Below are positions 21,661-31,548 of a DNA stretch of 64,000 nucleotides, piece after piece. Source of the stretch: Notolepis coatsorum. Taxonomy: Eukaryota; Chordata; Actinopteri; Aulopiformes; Paralepididae. The notes beneath the pieces are model-generated. The model was not told the origin of the DNA. It made no database searches and worked only from the letters and a program-made list of their open reading frames with translations. Location of the stretch: assembly GCA_963971535.1 (NCBI GenBank), contig OZ020592.1:122028707-122092706 (forward strand). Direction: 5' to 3'. A program made the translations under genes and the position numbers. Numbering within the stretch: position 1 is the stretch's first letter; every line of letters begins with the position of its first letter.

Positions 21661-22614
21661 GACCGCAGTCTTGCAGCGATTTAGGCCTCAGAGGACAGAG
21701 GATTGTAAACAAACCGATGTACTTTCTAAGAGATATATATATCATTTATAGTATTGCTATCTGTCCATTCTCATTGTCACTTTAGTGCATAAACCGTGCC
21801 TTCATAATGGCTTAAAGAAAATAAAAATCCATCGGTTGGTTGTCATTTTATAGTGTCGTGAATATAAGGTATATCGCGCTTTTCGTCTAGGCTTTTCTTC
21901 AGGAGGCTGCAAAAAAGGCTAAACGTTGGCGCCGTTATATCAAACGCCATTTCTGCTGTATATATACGAATGAAATAAAACAAACTGCGTAGCATCCGGA
22001 CTATTACAGAGCATCTATGGATGAAATGGGGGCGGCGGGGAACGCCGATCAGTATTATTGATTAGCAATAGAGTGTGCGTTCAGGTAGCCAATGTCAGTA
22101 GTCTATCACGTTAGGTTATAAAACAATGTCCAATCCAGCTGTAATTTGGGGTAATATTATCCTACCGTCAGGCCATGTGATCGCCGGCAGCATTTCCTCA
22201 CCAGTCATCGGATTCTGGTAGATCGATATGTACATTGGCTAATCATAAATCCCATTATTCCACGCTGAAAAATACGTTCGGCAAGCTGATCAAAGATGGA
22301 GGGTCTTCGTTTGGAATCAAGGCTCTATGATCCGCCCACAGGACTGTAAAAGCATTTTTTTTTTTTTTAAATCCCCTCAATGATACTGCAGTGGAGCGAT
22401 GGCGCCCCTAAGCGGATCTGGCCGGTACTGCATGTTTCGAAAATCAAATATGTGGAAAGATCCTGCAAGTGGATCGGGGACCTAATAAGCGTTATAAATA
22501 TGGAATAAAACAATAACAACTCGTCACGAGTATACTCGTGGCTCTGGACCACAACGCATGGAATCGAAACACGTATATACTTGTGAACGGACGCCATAGT
22601 GTTAAACAGGTGGC
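21661..22614. mobile_element. Unidentified insertion inside ORF2
   Basis: Sequence foreign to the LINE, placed between ...PISIPINTM and NQIVTDTLKIWNQF, which should be nearly adjacent. No protein motif. It includes a T run (22355-22368), GGATCTGGCCGGTACTGCAT (22412) and the inverted pair ACGAGTATACTCGT (22517-22530). A diverged relative of 22370-22560 lies at 24310-24480. Edges were not resolved. Confidence 0.5.
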
Positions 22615-23640
22615 TCGGAACCAAATCGTAACGGATACTTTGAAAATCTGGAATCAGTTTAGGAAACAATTTGGCCTACACGCCCCGTCGGGGCTAGCTT
22701 CAATCTCTCGCAATCACCTATTCCTACCGTCCTGTTCTGATCCTGTATTCAGAATCTGGGCAAACAAAGGTTTGCTAACCATTAATGACCTCTACTCCGG
22801 AGGTGTGTTCTCCTCGTTTGCAGAATTATCAAAAAAAATTGGTCTTCCAAACTCCCACCTTTTCCGTTTTTTTTCAGATCAGACATTTTGTTCAGAACCA
22901 ATTCCCAGAATTCCCTGGCCGTCCTCCAGACTCGAGGACTGACCCCCTCCTATCGCTCAGCACTGGGCGGAAAGGGCTCGTCTCAATTATATATGATAAA
23001 ATATTTTGGATGAACCCAACTTGCTTAGACTCCCTAAAAGCCATATGGGATGAAGATCTGGGAATTACCATTACAGATGAACAATGGGATCATATATTAG
23101 ACCTTGTACACACCTCCTCTATATGTGCAAGACACAGTTTGCTGCAGTGTAGGATCCTGCATAGGGTTCATTACACCAATGCGAGGTTAGCAAAGATATA
23201 CCCGGATAGAACGGATGCGTGTAATAGATGTAAACAATCTCCAGCCGATTATATGCACATGTTTTGGACGTGCCCCAAACTCACAGAGTTTTGGACTGCA
23301 ATATTTGATACACTGAGTAGGGCTGGGTGTGACGTTAGACCCAGATCCACTCACTGCCTTTTTCGGAATCCCGAATACCCCTACAATCACATCTAGGGCT
23401 GCAAAACGAGTTATGGCGTTCACTACCCTCCTCGCTAGGAGACTTATTCTCTTTAAGTGGATACACCCTTCCCCACCCACTCACAACAGATGGATACATG
23501 AGATACTACATTGCATTAGGCTTGAACGAATCAGATTCTCCCTAAAGGGCTCCCTTGAAACATTCCATGTGACCTGGCAACCATTTCTGCAGTACATCGA
23601 TACCCTGACTATCAATGAAGAGACTTAGAAAGGATAGAGT
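22615..23640 (+). pseudogene. L1-like ORF2 C-terminal domain
   Basis: Reads NQIVTDTLKIWNQFRKQFGL, FRIWANKGLLTINDLYSGGV, then after a frame change (two overlapping frames at 22785-22942) RHSLLQCRILHRVHYTNARL and the zinc-knuckle-like CNRCKQSPADYMHMFWTC (C-C-H-C). It ends with LERIRFSLKGSLETFH..., stop at 23626-23628. The CCHC region follows the reverse transcriptase in L1 ORF2 proteins. A second frame change lies near 23390. The homologous minus-strand segment is at 40402-41466. Confidence 0.85.
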
Positions 23641-24225
23641 TTTACACCTCTAACTGCACTTTCATATCTTTTATTATTATTTTATTCCTATTGTTTACTG
23701 TCCCCCCCCCCCCCCCCTTTCCCTGTCCTGGTATGTATGGGTGTGAATGAGATCCCGGGGGGGTGGGTGGGTAATTGGGGGATGGAGAGAGGAACGAGGG
23801 ACACAACTGCAGAAGATCGAACTATTCAAGAATTATCACAACACTATAATTAGGGGTGGGGAAAAAAGTGTGAAATAATATCATTGTTGACTTTCTTCCA
23901 CAGCCACATCCGTGTTAGAGTTTTTTTTTTTTTTTTTTTTTTTTATCTCTTTTTATCTAATTATTTGTGCATACTGCAGATGGGTTTGATTGATATTATT
24001 ATTGTTTTTCTTTCCCAGCGACATCTATGCTAAAATCTATATCTTTATATGTTTTGCAGATGTGTTTGTCATCAACCTCGGTCTGGGGGGATGGGGTGGG
24101 AATGAGGGAGGGGAAGGGGAAATGAAAGAAAAAAAAAGAAAAAAAATATGGAAAATGTACAATATTTACAACTGAAATGTTCAATAATTTTTTTTCCTGT
24201 AATAAAGAAATTTAAAAAAAAAACA
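23641..24225 (+). other. LINE 3' UTR with G-rich block and poly(A)
   Basis: Contains a C run (23701-23717), a G-rich block CCCGGGGGGGTGGGTGGGTA (23754-23773), long T runs (23919-23943), AATAAAG (24200) and an A-run end. G-rich tracts are also present in the 3' UTRs of the other two L1-like copies in this window. Confidence 0.75.
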
Positions 24226-24524
24226 TAACCGGGAGAACCACTCCATTCGCCCGACAAGGAAAAGTGAGACCGGAGACATTTGGCCATTACACAGGCCAAG
24301 ATACAAGGTTACAAAGGGTGCTCAATACCGCCGTCTAGCTGGATGCGGCCGGTATTGCACAACCTCAGACTCATTCCCTATGGTAACACCAAGGTCCCTG
24401 GATGAATAATGAATACAAATATTGAATAAAGGAATAAACGACCAAAACCCGAGAAATCACGGGTCTGGTGCCCAACCGCTGGCGAGTTAACCTGACTTAT
24501 CTCGGGTTTGGCCTCCATTGAGTT
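24226..24524. other. Intron 3 sequence with diverged repeat segment
   Basis: No gene. The part 24310-24490 resembles 22370-22560 by eye (CGGCCGGTATTGCA against TGGCCGGTACTGCA; an AAATATTGAATAAA line against AAATATGGAATAAA). It includes the inverted pair CCCGAGAAATCACGGG. Possibly an undescribed repeat family. Confidence 0.35.
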
Positions 24525-24648
24525 AATGTGTGTGTGTGTGTGTTTTGTGTATTAATGTGTGTGTGTGTGTTTTGTGTATTAATGTGTGTGTTTTGTGTAT
24601 TAATGTGTGTGTTTTGTGTATTAATGTGTGTGTGTTTTGTGTATTAAT
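24525..24648. repeat. TG-rich minisatellite (TTTTGTGTATTAATGTGTGTG), left block
   Basis: Tandem TTTTGTGTATTAATGTGTG units of about 21-27 bp, interrupted at 24649 by a hAT element and resumed at 26378. Confidence 0.92.
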
Positions 24649-24904
24649 TAGGGGTGCACGGTATTGATTTTTTGACCCCGATATCGATACCGATAACTTT
24701 CTGCTCCTCAAGGTCGATATCGATACCGATAATATATATATATATTTGTTGTATTATAATTTTTTTTTGTAATGTATATTCCTGTAGTTTTGACATAACC
24801 AGATTTATCATGACATGAGCGTTACTACTATGAACAAAACAAAGCCAAGAGAACAGTTTTGACTCTTCAAATAAAGTGACTATATTTATTTTTCCAAATA
24901 AATA

Positions 24905-25587
24905 TAATTTGAGTCAATCACAAAATGATAGTGATCCGTTACCAATAACTCGATAAACAACATGATTTGGACGTATATATACTATTATACAACCTGGAAA
25001 TGGATCGGATATTTCGACATCCCATAATAGAAAAAATTCTGTTCCACGCTCATCTCCCAACGGCGAGAGGAAGCTACGGTGAGTTTCAGCGTTATTTTGT
25101 AATGTCTTCTATACTAACTGCTCTAATGATCATATCACCCACACTAGATGAATGATATAACGTTGCCCACGGAATTATAAACGACCCCCCCCCCCCCATC
25201 CGGTCATCATCAGATCATACGTAGTAACTTCTAGAAGTACGTCCATTTGAAATTGTTTATCTCGCACAGATTCCTACCAAACTGTATTTGATCATCAATA
25301 TAATGCATTTAGGGCTATAAATCAAGTTCTGGAGAAAGCTGCAGAAAACGATAAAAACATACTTATACTTTAGACCGTATTTTAGTATGAATATGTGAAT
25401 GAAAAAGTATAACGTTGCTACACCCTGAACAATAGATATAAGACGTTGAATGGGCCATAGTAATGTCAATTTAGCAATACAATTTAAAAGGTTATAGCCC
25501 TACAAAGAAGGGGAACTTCTCCATGTTAAATAGGGCTGGCGAGGGATGGTAAAATTTGAATTTAACCCCCGGCGATCAAAGTGTTAA
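24905..25587. mobile_element. piggyBac-like repeat, copy 1 (truncated)
   Basis: Reverse-complement relative of 29030-29700, matched by eye along almost its whole length (for example TTAAATAGGGCTGGC with GCCAGCTCTATTTAA, and ATGATTTGGACGTATATATA with TATATACGTCCAAATCAT). The right end reads CGATCAAAGTGTTAA; on the other strand this is TTAACACTTTGATCGCC, a terminus starting at a TTAA, the piggyBac target. The other terminus is not seen. No transposase. Confidence 0.6.
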
Positions 25588-25784
25588 CAATGTGTTTCCC
25601 TGAACAATGAGTGAACTAAAAACCAACAGGTATTGTGCTTTGTCAGCAGATAAAACATTTGACGCTATAGGAGAGGAGACTGTTGTGGTCTTGGTGCATG
25701 AAAAAACTATTACTTGGCATTTATAGGACAGCACACCTCAAAAAGAATTAAATAAACCAATCAAATCATCTCTGTCAAATGTCT

Positions 25785-26075
25785 TTAATTTTGCAAACGC
25801 CTCGTCAATAGGTACAAGCCGCGCTGGTTCCTTTGCAGCTGGCTTTGGATTCGCAGCAGCTTAGCCTTTAGCTGATCTGCGTCGTCGTCAGATTTTAATA
25901 CACCATCGTAGAGGTGGTGATGTTTCAGGTGACTTATTATTAGGTTGGATGTGTTATAGCTTGTTGCCCCTTTCCCTCCTCGTGGAACTTCTGCATTTGT
26001 TACAAATAGCAAGCGAACTGTTTTCCTCTGAAACTTTGAAAACGTCCCACACTACCGACGACACCATGTTTGTTT
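25785..26075 (-). pseudogene. BED zinc finger remnant of hAT transposase
   Basis: The minus strand reads MVSSVVWDVFKVSEENSSLA, ICNKC (the Cys pair), then after a one-base frame change AEVPRGGKGATSYNTSNLII and SHLKHHH (the His pair). Together this is a BED-type DNA-binding finger (C-x2-C ... H-x-H). It continues for about 40 residues and ends at 25785. In hAT transposases this finger lies at the N-terminus and binds the element ends. Confidence 0.8.
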
Positions 26076-26377
26076 ACCATCTGTGCTGCTTCTGAAAGTT
26101 AGGTGGCTACGTCACAGCCAGGCATGAGAAAGGGAGCCCTGGATTTGTGAAAAACTCCCTCTTCCTAAACCACACGCTATCAGTCGTACCACAGTACTGG
26201 CAAAACGGGAGGATCCTAGACTAAAAACAAACGCCCTTCATCCCAATCCACCCACACCGGATTTCTTTTAACCAAAAAATGTATTATATATTATCGGAGC
26301 TATCAATAATGTTATCGGGTTTATCGGGATGACGTCATAATTGCTGATATCGGCCCGATAATTATTGTGCATCCCTA

Positions 26378-26624
26378 GTATTAATGTGTGTGTGTGTGTG
26401 TCTGTGTATTAATGTGTGTGTGTTTTGTGTATTAATGTGTGTGTGTTTCGTGTGTTATTGTGTGTGTGTGTCTGTGTGTATTAATGTGTGTGTTTTGTGT
26501 ATTAATGTGTGTGTGTGTGTGTTTTGTGTATTAATGTGTGTGTGTTTTGTGTATTAATGTGTCTGTGTGTATTAATGTGTGTGTGTGTTTTGTGTATTAA
26601 TGTGTGTGTGTGTGTGTGTGTGTA
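26378..26624 (+). repeat. TG-rich minisatellite, right block, up to a splice acceptor
   Basis: TGTGTATTAATGTGTGTG units continue to TGTGTGTGTGTATTGCAG. The last (TG)n run ends six bases before the acceptor of the final ercc6l2 exon. Confidence 0.93.
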
Positions 26625-26630
26625 TTGCAG

Positions 26631-28134
26631 GCAGCAGCTGGAGCAGATGGCCACAGCGTTGGGCTCCCCCTCCGTGTGTCAGTTTGCCGAGGCGGTTTTG
26701 AGGAGCAGTTCTGCCCAGAGGCTGGTCTGGCTGCGTCACTACTACACCTCCCTGCAGCTCCCTGAGCTGGCCGACACCGTCAACAGCACCTTCCCAGAAC
26801 CCCACTTAGCCCAGCCGCCCCCCTCCCCCCCGGCAACCACCACCGCCACACCCAGGAACCACACCAAACGAACCAACCGGAAAACTGGACCAGAGTCTCC
26901 TAACGTAAATGGTAAAACAACCCCACAGAAGCCCAAGAAAGAGCCCAGAACCTCATATAGGAATGTTCTAGAAGTCCAGAGTGAAGTTCTGGAACCCGAG
27001 GAGGTGAAGCCGCAGGACGAGAGGGTCCGTGACGCCAGGGGAGGGAGGAGGAAACAGACTGCTGCTGGTGGTGGTGGTGGTGGTAGAGGTGGTGTTGGTG
27101 GTAGTAGAGATGTTGGTGGTGGTGGAGGTGGTAGTAGAGATGTTGGTGGAGGTGGTAGTAGAGATGTTGGTGGTGGTGGTGGTAGAGATGTTGGTGGTGG
27201 TGGTGGTAGAAGAGATGTTGGTGGAGGTGGTAGTAGAGATGTTGGTGGTGGTGGTAGTAGAGATGTTGGTGGTGGTGGAGGTGGTAGTAGAGATGTTGGT
27301 GGAGGTGGTAGTAGAGATGTTGGTGGTGGTGGTAGTAGAGATGTTGGTGATTGTAGAGATGTTAATGGTGGTGGTGGTAGAGATGTTAATGGTGGTGGTG
27401 GTAGAGATGTTAATGGTGGTGGTGGTAGAGATGGTGGTGGTGGTCGTAGAGATGGTGGTGGTGGTGGCGGCCAGCTCACTGCACCATCCACACCTAGGGG
27501 CAAGCAGAGATCCTCTCCCACTGATGCTGTGGGGGGGCAGACAGACCACCCTGAAGACGCCCCATCCAGCCCCAACCACCGCTCCCACCTCAACCCTAAC
27601 CCCAACCACACAGACCACCCTGAAGACGCCCCATCCACCCCCAACCACTGCTCCCACCTCACAGAGCTAATAGGGGACGTCTCCATCCTGGACGACTTGT
27701 TCAGAGCTAAACCCAGGGGCGCACAGCGGAGGGGGTCCCCGAGACCACCCCCCGACCCCCCAGAGAGGTCAGCATGCACAACAACCCCCGACCCAGGCAG
27801 GTCAGCCTGCAGAACACCCCCCGACCCAGGGAGGTCCACAAGCCACGCCTCAGCCTCGTCGTCTGGAGCTGCCTCGCGAGCCACCGCCGCGACGCGCTCC
27901 TTCTCCTCTCCCCGCTCCTCGCACACACCGCCGCCGCCTCCTCGGGGGTCAAAGTGCGGCCGCAAGGACTTCTGGGACATCCTGAACGAGGGCCACGAGG
28001 AGAGTATTGACAGACTGACGGACCCGTCGGAGGTGGAGAGGGTGTGTGCCGAGCGCGCGGCCAGGAGGAGAGGAGAGGAGGGGAGGAGCCCTCAGCTCTG
28101 GAAGACCAACGACAACTTCCTGTGGAAGAAGTGA
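26631..28134 (+). CDS. ercc6l2: ERCC6L2 last coding exon (helical bundle and C-terminal WKTNxxFLWKK)
   Basis: Begins after TATTGCAG; the first G completes Arg with AG of the previous exon, giving ...IRR-QQLEQMATALGSPSVCQF, then AEAVLRSSSAQRLVWLRHYY and TSLQLPELADTV. This helical stretch corresponds to the vertebrate RRKQFEEMASYF ... FYASQYPEV region (HEBO-type helical domain). A Pro/Thr-rich linker follows, then an expanded Gly-rich repeat (27055-27475), the conserved GDVSILDDLFRAKP motif (residue ~345 of the exon), KDFWDILNEGHEESIDRLTD, and the C-terminal LWKTNDNFLWKK with TGA at 28132. The FWDILNE and LWK-N-FLWKK motifs match the extreme C-terminus of ERCC6L2, so the end is complete. The Gly-rich expansion has no counterpart I know in mammals. 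Confidence 0.92.
27055..27475 (+). repeat. ercc6l2: In-frame GGT-rich minisatellite in the last ercc6l2 exon
   Basis: About 14 units of variable length built from (GGT)n and AGTAGAGATGTT, encoding GGGGSRDVGGGG-like repeats, later RDVNGGGG and RDGGGG. Every unit-length change is a multiple of three, so the ercc6l2 frame is kept across the array. Confidence 0.93.
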
Positions 28135-28725
28135 CTCTTCATGACGCAGGAGACTTTGCACTAAGACTGAATTCTTTGAATGTTCTGTTTTTATTTATTT
28201 TATAAATTTTTTTACAGATTTGTGAAATTGTTGAAACTGTACCAAAACACTTTTTATGTTCGTTAATTGTTTACATGAGTATTTTACATGTTTTTTTTTT
28301 TTTTACGATTTCTTTTTTTTTGCTGTTCACATTATTTCTTAAATGTGTCCAATATCAGATTCCAGTGCAAACCGGTCACTGCTCCTGAACTGACCCGCGT
28401 GTGCAAATTAACAATAATGATGATGGACGTAAACATGGAGGACACCTTTTTTTTATAATTTTTTTTTTTTTTTTTTTTACAGATTTGTGAAATTGTTGAA
28501 ACTGTACCAAAACACTTTTTTTTATGTCCGTTGATTGTTTAAATGAGTATTTTAAGAAAGCCTTTTTATCCCCCTCAGGAAAAACAAAAGTTGACTTACT
28601 TCAGACAGATTTGGGGAAATCTTTTTTTACAACACATTGACTTGGTTCAGTGCCTTGTGTTTGTTTCTACATTAACTCTTTATTACCAGGTCCTGACAAG
28701 GTGAAGGTGTTTATACTGTTACTGA

Positions 28726-28763
<38 letters not shown>

Positions 28764-28806
28764 CGACGACTGTTACTGGAATAAAGACAGTATTGTACTT
28801 ATTCTA
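28135..28806 (+). other. ercc6l2: ercc6l2 3' UTR
   Basis: AT-rich trailer with an internal duplication: TTTTTACAGATTTGTGAAAT followed by TGTTGAAACTGTACC occurs at about 28210 and again at 28475. It contains long T runs and a (GAT)n/(GAC)n microsatellite at 28726-28770. It ends near the poly(A) signal at 28780. Confidence 0.75.
28780..28785 (+). terminator. ercc6l2: Poly(A) signal AATAAA of ercc6l2
   Basis: AATAAA in CTGGAATAAAGACAG, about 645 bases after the stop. Cleavage is expected around 28800-28810. Confidence 0.75.
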
Positions 28807-29029
28807 AGGATTTCAACAGGGAGGTTTGGTCTTGCTCTTGTTGTGTTTTCTATCTATTGCACGTCAACACAAAAAATTTAAAGATTGTACAGTAATTTCA
28901 CTGTCTTTTACTATTGTATTTTACTAGTATGCACTTTGGTACTAAGGAATCTACCTTGCCTATGTTACTAGTAGCTACTACGCTAATGTGTCTATACTAC
29001 TATGCATTGATATACTGATATATATTGAT
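28807..29029. other. Short intergenic sequence after ercc6l2
   Basis: AT-rich; ATTGATATACTGATATATAT-like repeats near 29008-29030. Nothing else recognised. Confidence 0.4.
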
Positions 29030-29987
29030 ATACTACTTTGATTGCCTAAGGCTAAATTCATGATATACCATCCGTTGCCAGCTCTATTTAACATGGAGAA
29101 GTTCCCCTTCTTTGCAGGGCTATAACTTTTTAAATTATATTGCTAGATTGCCATTATTAGGGCCCATTCAAGGTCCTATATGTATTGTTCATTGTGTAGC
29201 AACGTTAAACTTTTTCATTCACATATTCATAGTAAAATATGGTCTAAAGTATAAGTATGTTTTCATCTCTTTCTGCAGCTTTCTCCAGAACGTGATTTAT
29301 AGCCCCAAATGCATTATATTGATGATGAAATACAGTTTGATAGCGATCGGTGCCAGATGAAAAATTTCAAATGGACGTGCTTCTAGGAGTTTCTACGTAT
29401 CATCTGATGATGACCGGATGGGCGGGGGATCGTTTATAATTCCGTGGGCAACGTTATACCATTCATCTAATGTGGGTCAAATGTTCATCATAGCAGTTAG
29501 TATCGAACATGGTAATAATAAACGCTAAAACTCACCCCAGTCTCCGCGGGCCGTTGGGCGATCAGCGTGGAGAAGACAGTTTTCAATTATGGGATGTCGA
29601 AATACCGAATCTATTTCCAGGTTGTATAATAGTATATACGTCCAAATCATGTTGTTTATCGAGTTATTGGCAACGGATCGCTATGTATTGTGTCAAGATG
29701 GAGTCCCGGGACCTATAGCGAGTGCCCGGAAGTAATATGGGCGATCACCACTTCATCCACATGACTTCCTGTTTGGCGCTTCTGCCGATCGGCCACCAGA
29801 TGGCGCTCTTGAACCGCTAGAGGGTTGAGAGGAGGCCAGCACTGTGTCTCAGGGCTGCGGAGGAAAAATATGATTTCGATCACAGATTTTTTAAATATTG
29901 ATATTAAAGACGAGTTAGGGCGTCCTCTGCAACTTTAGCATGGCTAGGAAAGACGCCTAAACACGTTTTCGGCACTTAAAGTGTTAA
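29030..29987. mobile_element. piggyBac-like repeat, copy 2
   Basis: Inverted relative of the segment inside the hAT at 24905-25587. The right end reads GGCACTTAAAGTGTTAA (29971-29987), i.e. TTAACACTTTAAGTGCC on the other strand. The left end TACTACTTTGATTGCC is a decayed form of TTAACACTTTGATCGCC. About 960 bp, no coding capacity. The last ~290 bp have no counterpart in copy 1. Confidence 0.6.
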
Positions 29988-30044
29988 GACTAGCACTCAG
30001 TCAAGTTCAACACTGTTTGACGAACAACCTTACTGACCCTTAGC

Positions 30045-30535
30045 CAGGGGTGTAAAGTACTTGAGTAATTGTACTTCCTTACAATACTTAAGTACTGTTT
30101 TTGGGGATTTGTACTTTACATTAGTAAGTATTATTAGGTTTGTATACTTGTACTTTTACTCAATTACATTTCAGAGAAAAATAACATACTTTTTATTCCT
30201 TACATTTAAAATGCAGACCTACAAAGTACAAATCTCTTAGGTCCAACCATTTTAATTAGTATATTTGTTTCTCTGGCCGAACTAATGTTAACGTTATTAA
30301 TCCTGCGGCCACACTTTATTTTAAAACAGCCAATCAAATCCCCATCAATGGAAAATGAACCCGCCCATACCCATGCTGATTGGTCCATGTGCAAGACTAG
30401 AAAGCGGGGATCTTTGATTAAACACCTGCTAAGAATAGACGGTCAGAAAAAAAGTTCTTACTTTAACTTTTTAGTACTTCAGTACATTTAAAAGTAGAAA
30501 CTTTTTTACTTTTACTCAAGTGTGTTTTTAGCCAA
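30045..30535. mobile_element. hAT-type MITE (CAGGGGTGTAAAGTACTTGA)
   Basis: Starts with CAGGGGTGTAAAGTACTTGA, then GTACTTTTACTCAATTACAT and, at the right, TACTTTTACTCAAGTGTGTT. This alternating GTACTT/ACTTTTACTC sequence is a well-known teleost non-autonomous hAT family. The right terminus (expected TACTTTACACCNCTG) is missing, so it is truncated. Confidence 0.7.
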
Positions 30536-30655
30536 ATACATGAAAGTTCACCAGAACGCAGGAAATTAAGTGTTTGACGCTCCCAAATATTCCCTGGGGG
30601 AGGACCCCGAGACCCCCGCTTAAAGTGTCCCCCCCCCATGTTGAAACTAAACCTA
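30536..30655. other. Repeat fragment (CTCCCAAATATTCCCTGGGG)
   Basis: Contains CTCCCAAATATTCCCTGGGG and AGGACCCCGAGACCCCCGC; looks like a piece of an interspersed repeat, family not identified. Confidence 0.35.
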
Positions 30656-31548
30656 CGCCTTTGTGTTTGCATACTTGTGTGTTTGCGTACATGTGTGTTT
30701 GCGTACTTGTGTGTTTGCGTACTTGTGTGTTTGCGTACTTGTGTCTTTGCGTACATGTGTGTTTGTGTACATGTGTGTTTGCGTACTTGTGTGTTTGCGT
30801 ACTTGTGTGTTTGCGTATGTGTGTGTTTGCGTACGTGTGTGTTTGCGTATTTGTGTGTTTGCGTACTTGTGCCTTTGCGTACATGTGTGTTTGTGTACAT
30901 GTGTGTTTGCGTACTTGTGTGTTTGCGTACGTGTGTGTTTGCGTACTTGTGTGTCTGCGTACATGTGTGTTTGCGTACTTGTGTGTTTGCATACTTGTGT
31001 GTTTGCGTACTTGTGTGTTTGCTTACTTGTGTGTTTGCGTACATGTGTGTTTGTGTACATGTGTGTTTGCGTACTTGTGTGTTTGCGTACGTGTGTGTTT
31101 GCGTACTTGTGTGTCTGCGTACATGTGTGTTTGCGTACTTGTGTGTTTGCGTACTTGTGTGTTTGCTTACTTGTGTGTTTGTGTACATGTGTGTTTGCAT
31201 ACTTGTGTGTTTGCGTACTTGTGTGTTTGCGTACATGTGTGTTTGCGTACTTGTGTGTTTGCATACTTGTGTGTTTGCGTACTTGTGTGTTTGCATACTT
31301 GTGTGTTTGCGTACTTGTGTGTTTGTGTGTTTGCGTACATGTGTGTTTGCGTTCTTGTGTGTTTGCGTACATGTGTTTATGTACTTGTGTGTTTGCGTAC
31401 GTGTGTGTTTGCGTACGTGTGTTTGCGTACTTGTGTGTTTTATGTACTTGTGTGTTTGCGTACTTGTGTGTTTGCGTACGTGTGTTTGCGTACTTGTGTG
31501 TTTTATGTACTTGTGTGTTTGCGTACTTGTGTGTGTGCATACTTGTGT
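30656..31548. repeat. 16-bp minisatellite (TACTTGTGTGTTTGCG)
   Basis: About 55 copies of TACTTGTGTGTTTGCG with TACATG, TACGTG and GTGTAC variants. Because 16 is not a multiple of three and no stop occurs, long frames appear on both strands (Cys/Val/Leu on plus, Thr/Asn/Lys/His on minus); these are artefacts. Confidence 0.95.

Larger units (their letters stand above)
14346..24225 (+). mobile_element. L1/Tx1-like LINE, near full length, with three later insertions
   Basis: A plus-strand LINE with the two-ORF layout of the L1/Tx1 group: an L1-type ORF1 (14513-15316), a long spacer, an ORF2 with apurinic endonuclease, reverse transcriptase and a CCHC C-terminal part (18299-23628), a 3' UTR with a G-rich block (23752-23785) and a poly(A) end near 24218. 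It is interrupted by a hAT element (16674-17885), an L2 3' end (20230-20795) and an unidentified segment (about 21660-22615). The 5' end near 14346 is a guess; CATAACC at 14331 and again after the poly(A) at 24225 may be the target duplication. ORF2 has several frame breaks, so the copy is dead although ORF1 is open. Confidence 0.85.
24649..26377 (-). mobile_element. hAT element with BED finger remnant, 8-bp target duplication
   Basis: Termini TAGGGGTGCACGG and GTGCATCCCTA form inverted repeats. GTATTAAT flanks it exactly on both sides (24641-24648, 26378-26385), so it inserted into the TG-rich minisatellite of intron 3. The minus strand carries the N-terminal BED zinc finger of an Ac-type hAT transposase; the catalytic and hATC regions are missing. 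A piggyBac-like segment occupies 24905-25587 inside it. Confidence 0.92.

Noticed and set aside
26742-27980. 412-residue minus-strand Pro-rich frame opposite ercc6l2
   Set aside because: Shadow of the GGT-rich coding repeat and of GC-rich ercc6l2 sequence; the plus strand carries the conserved motifs.
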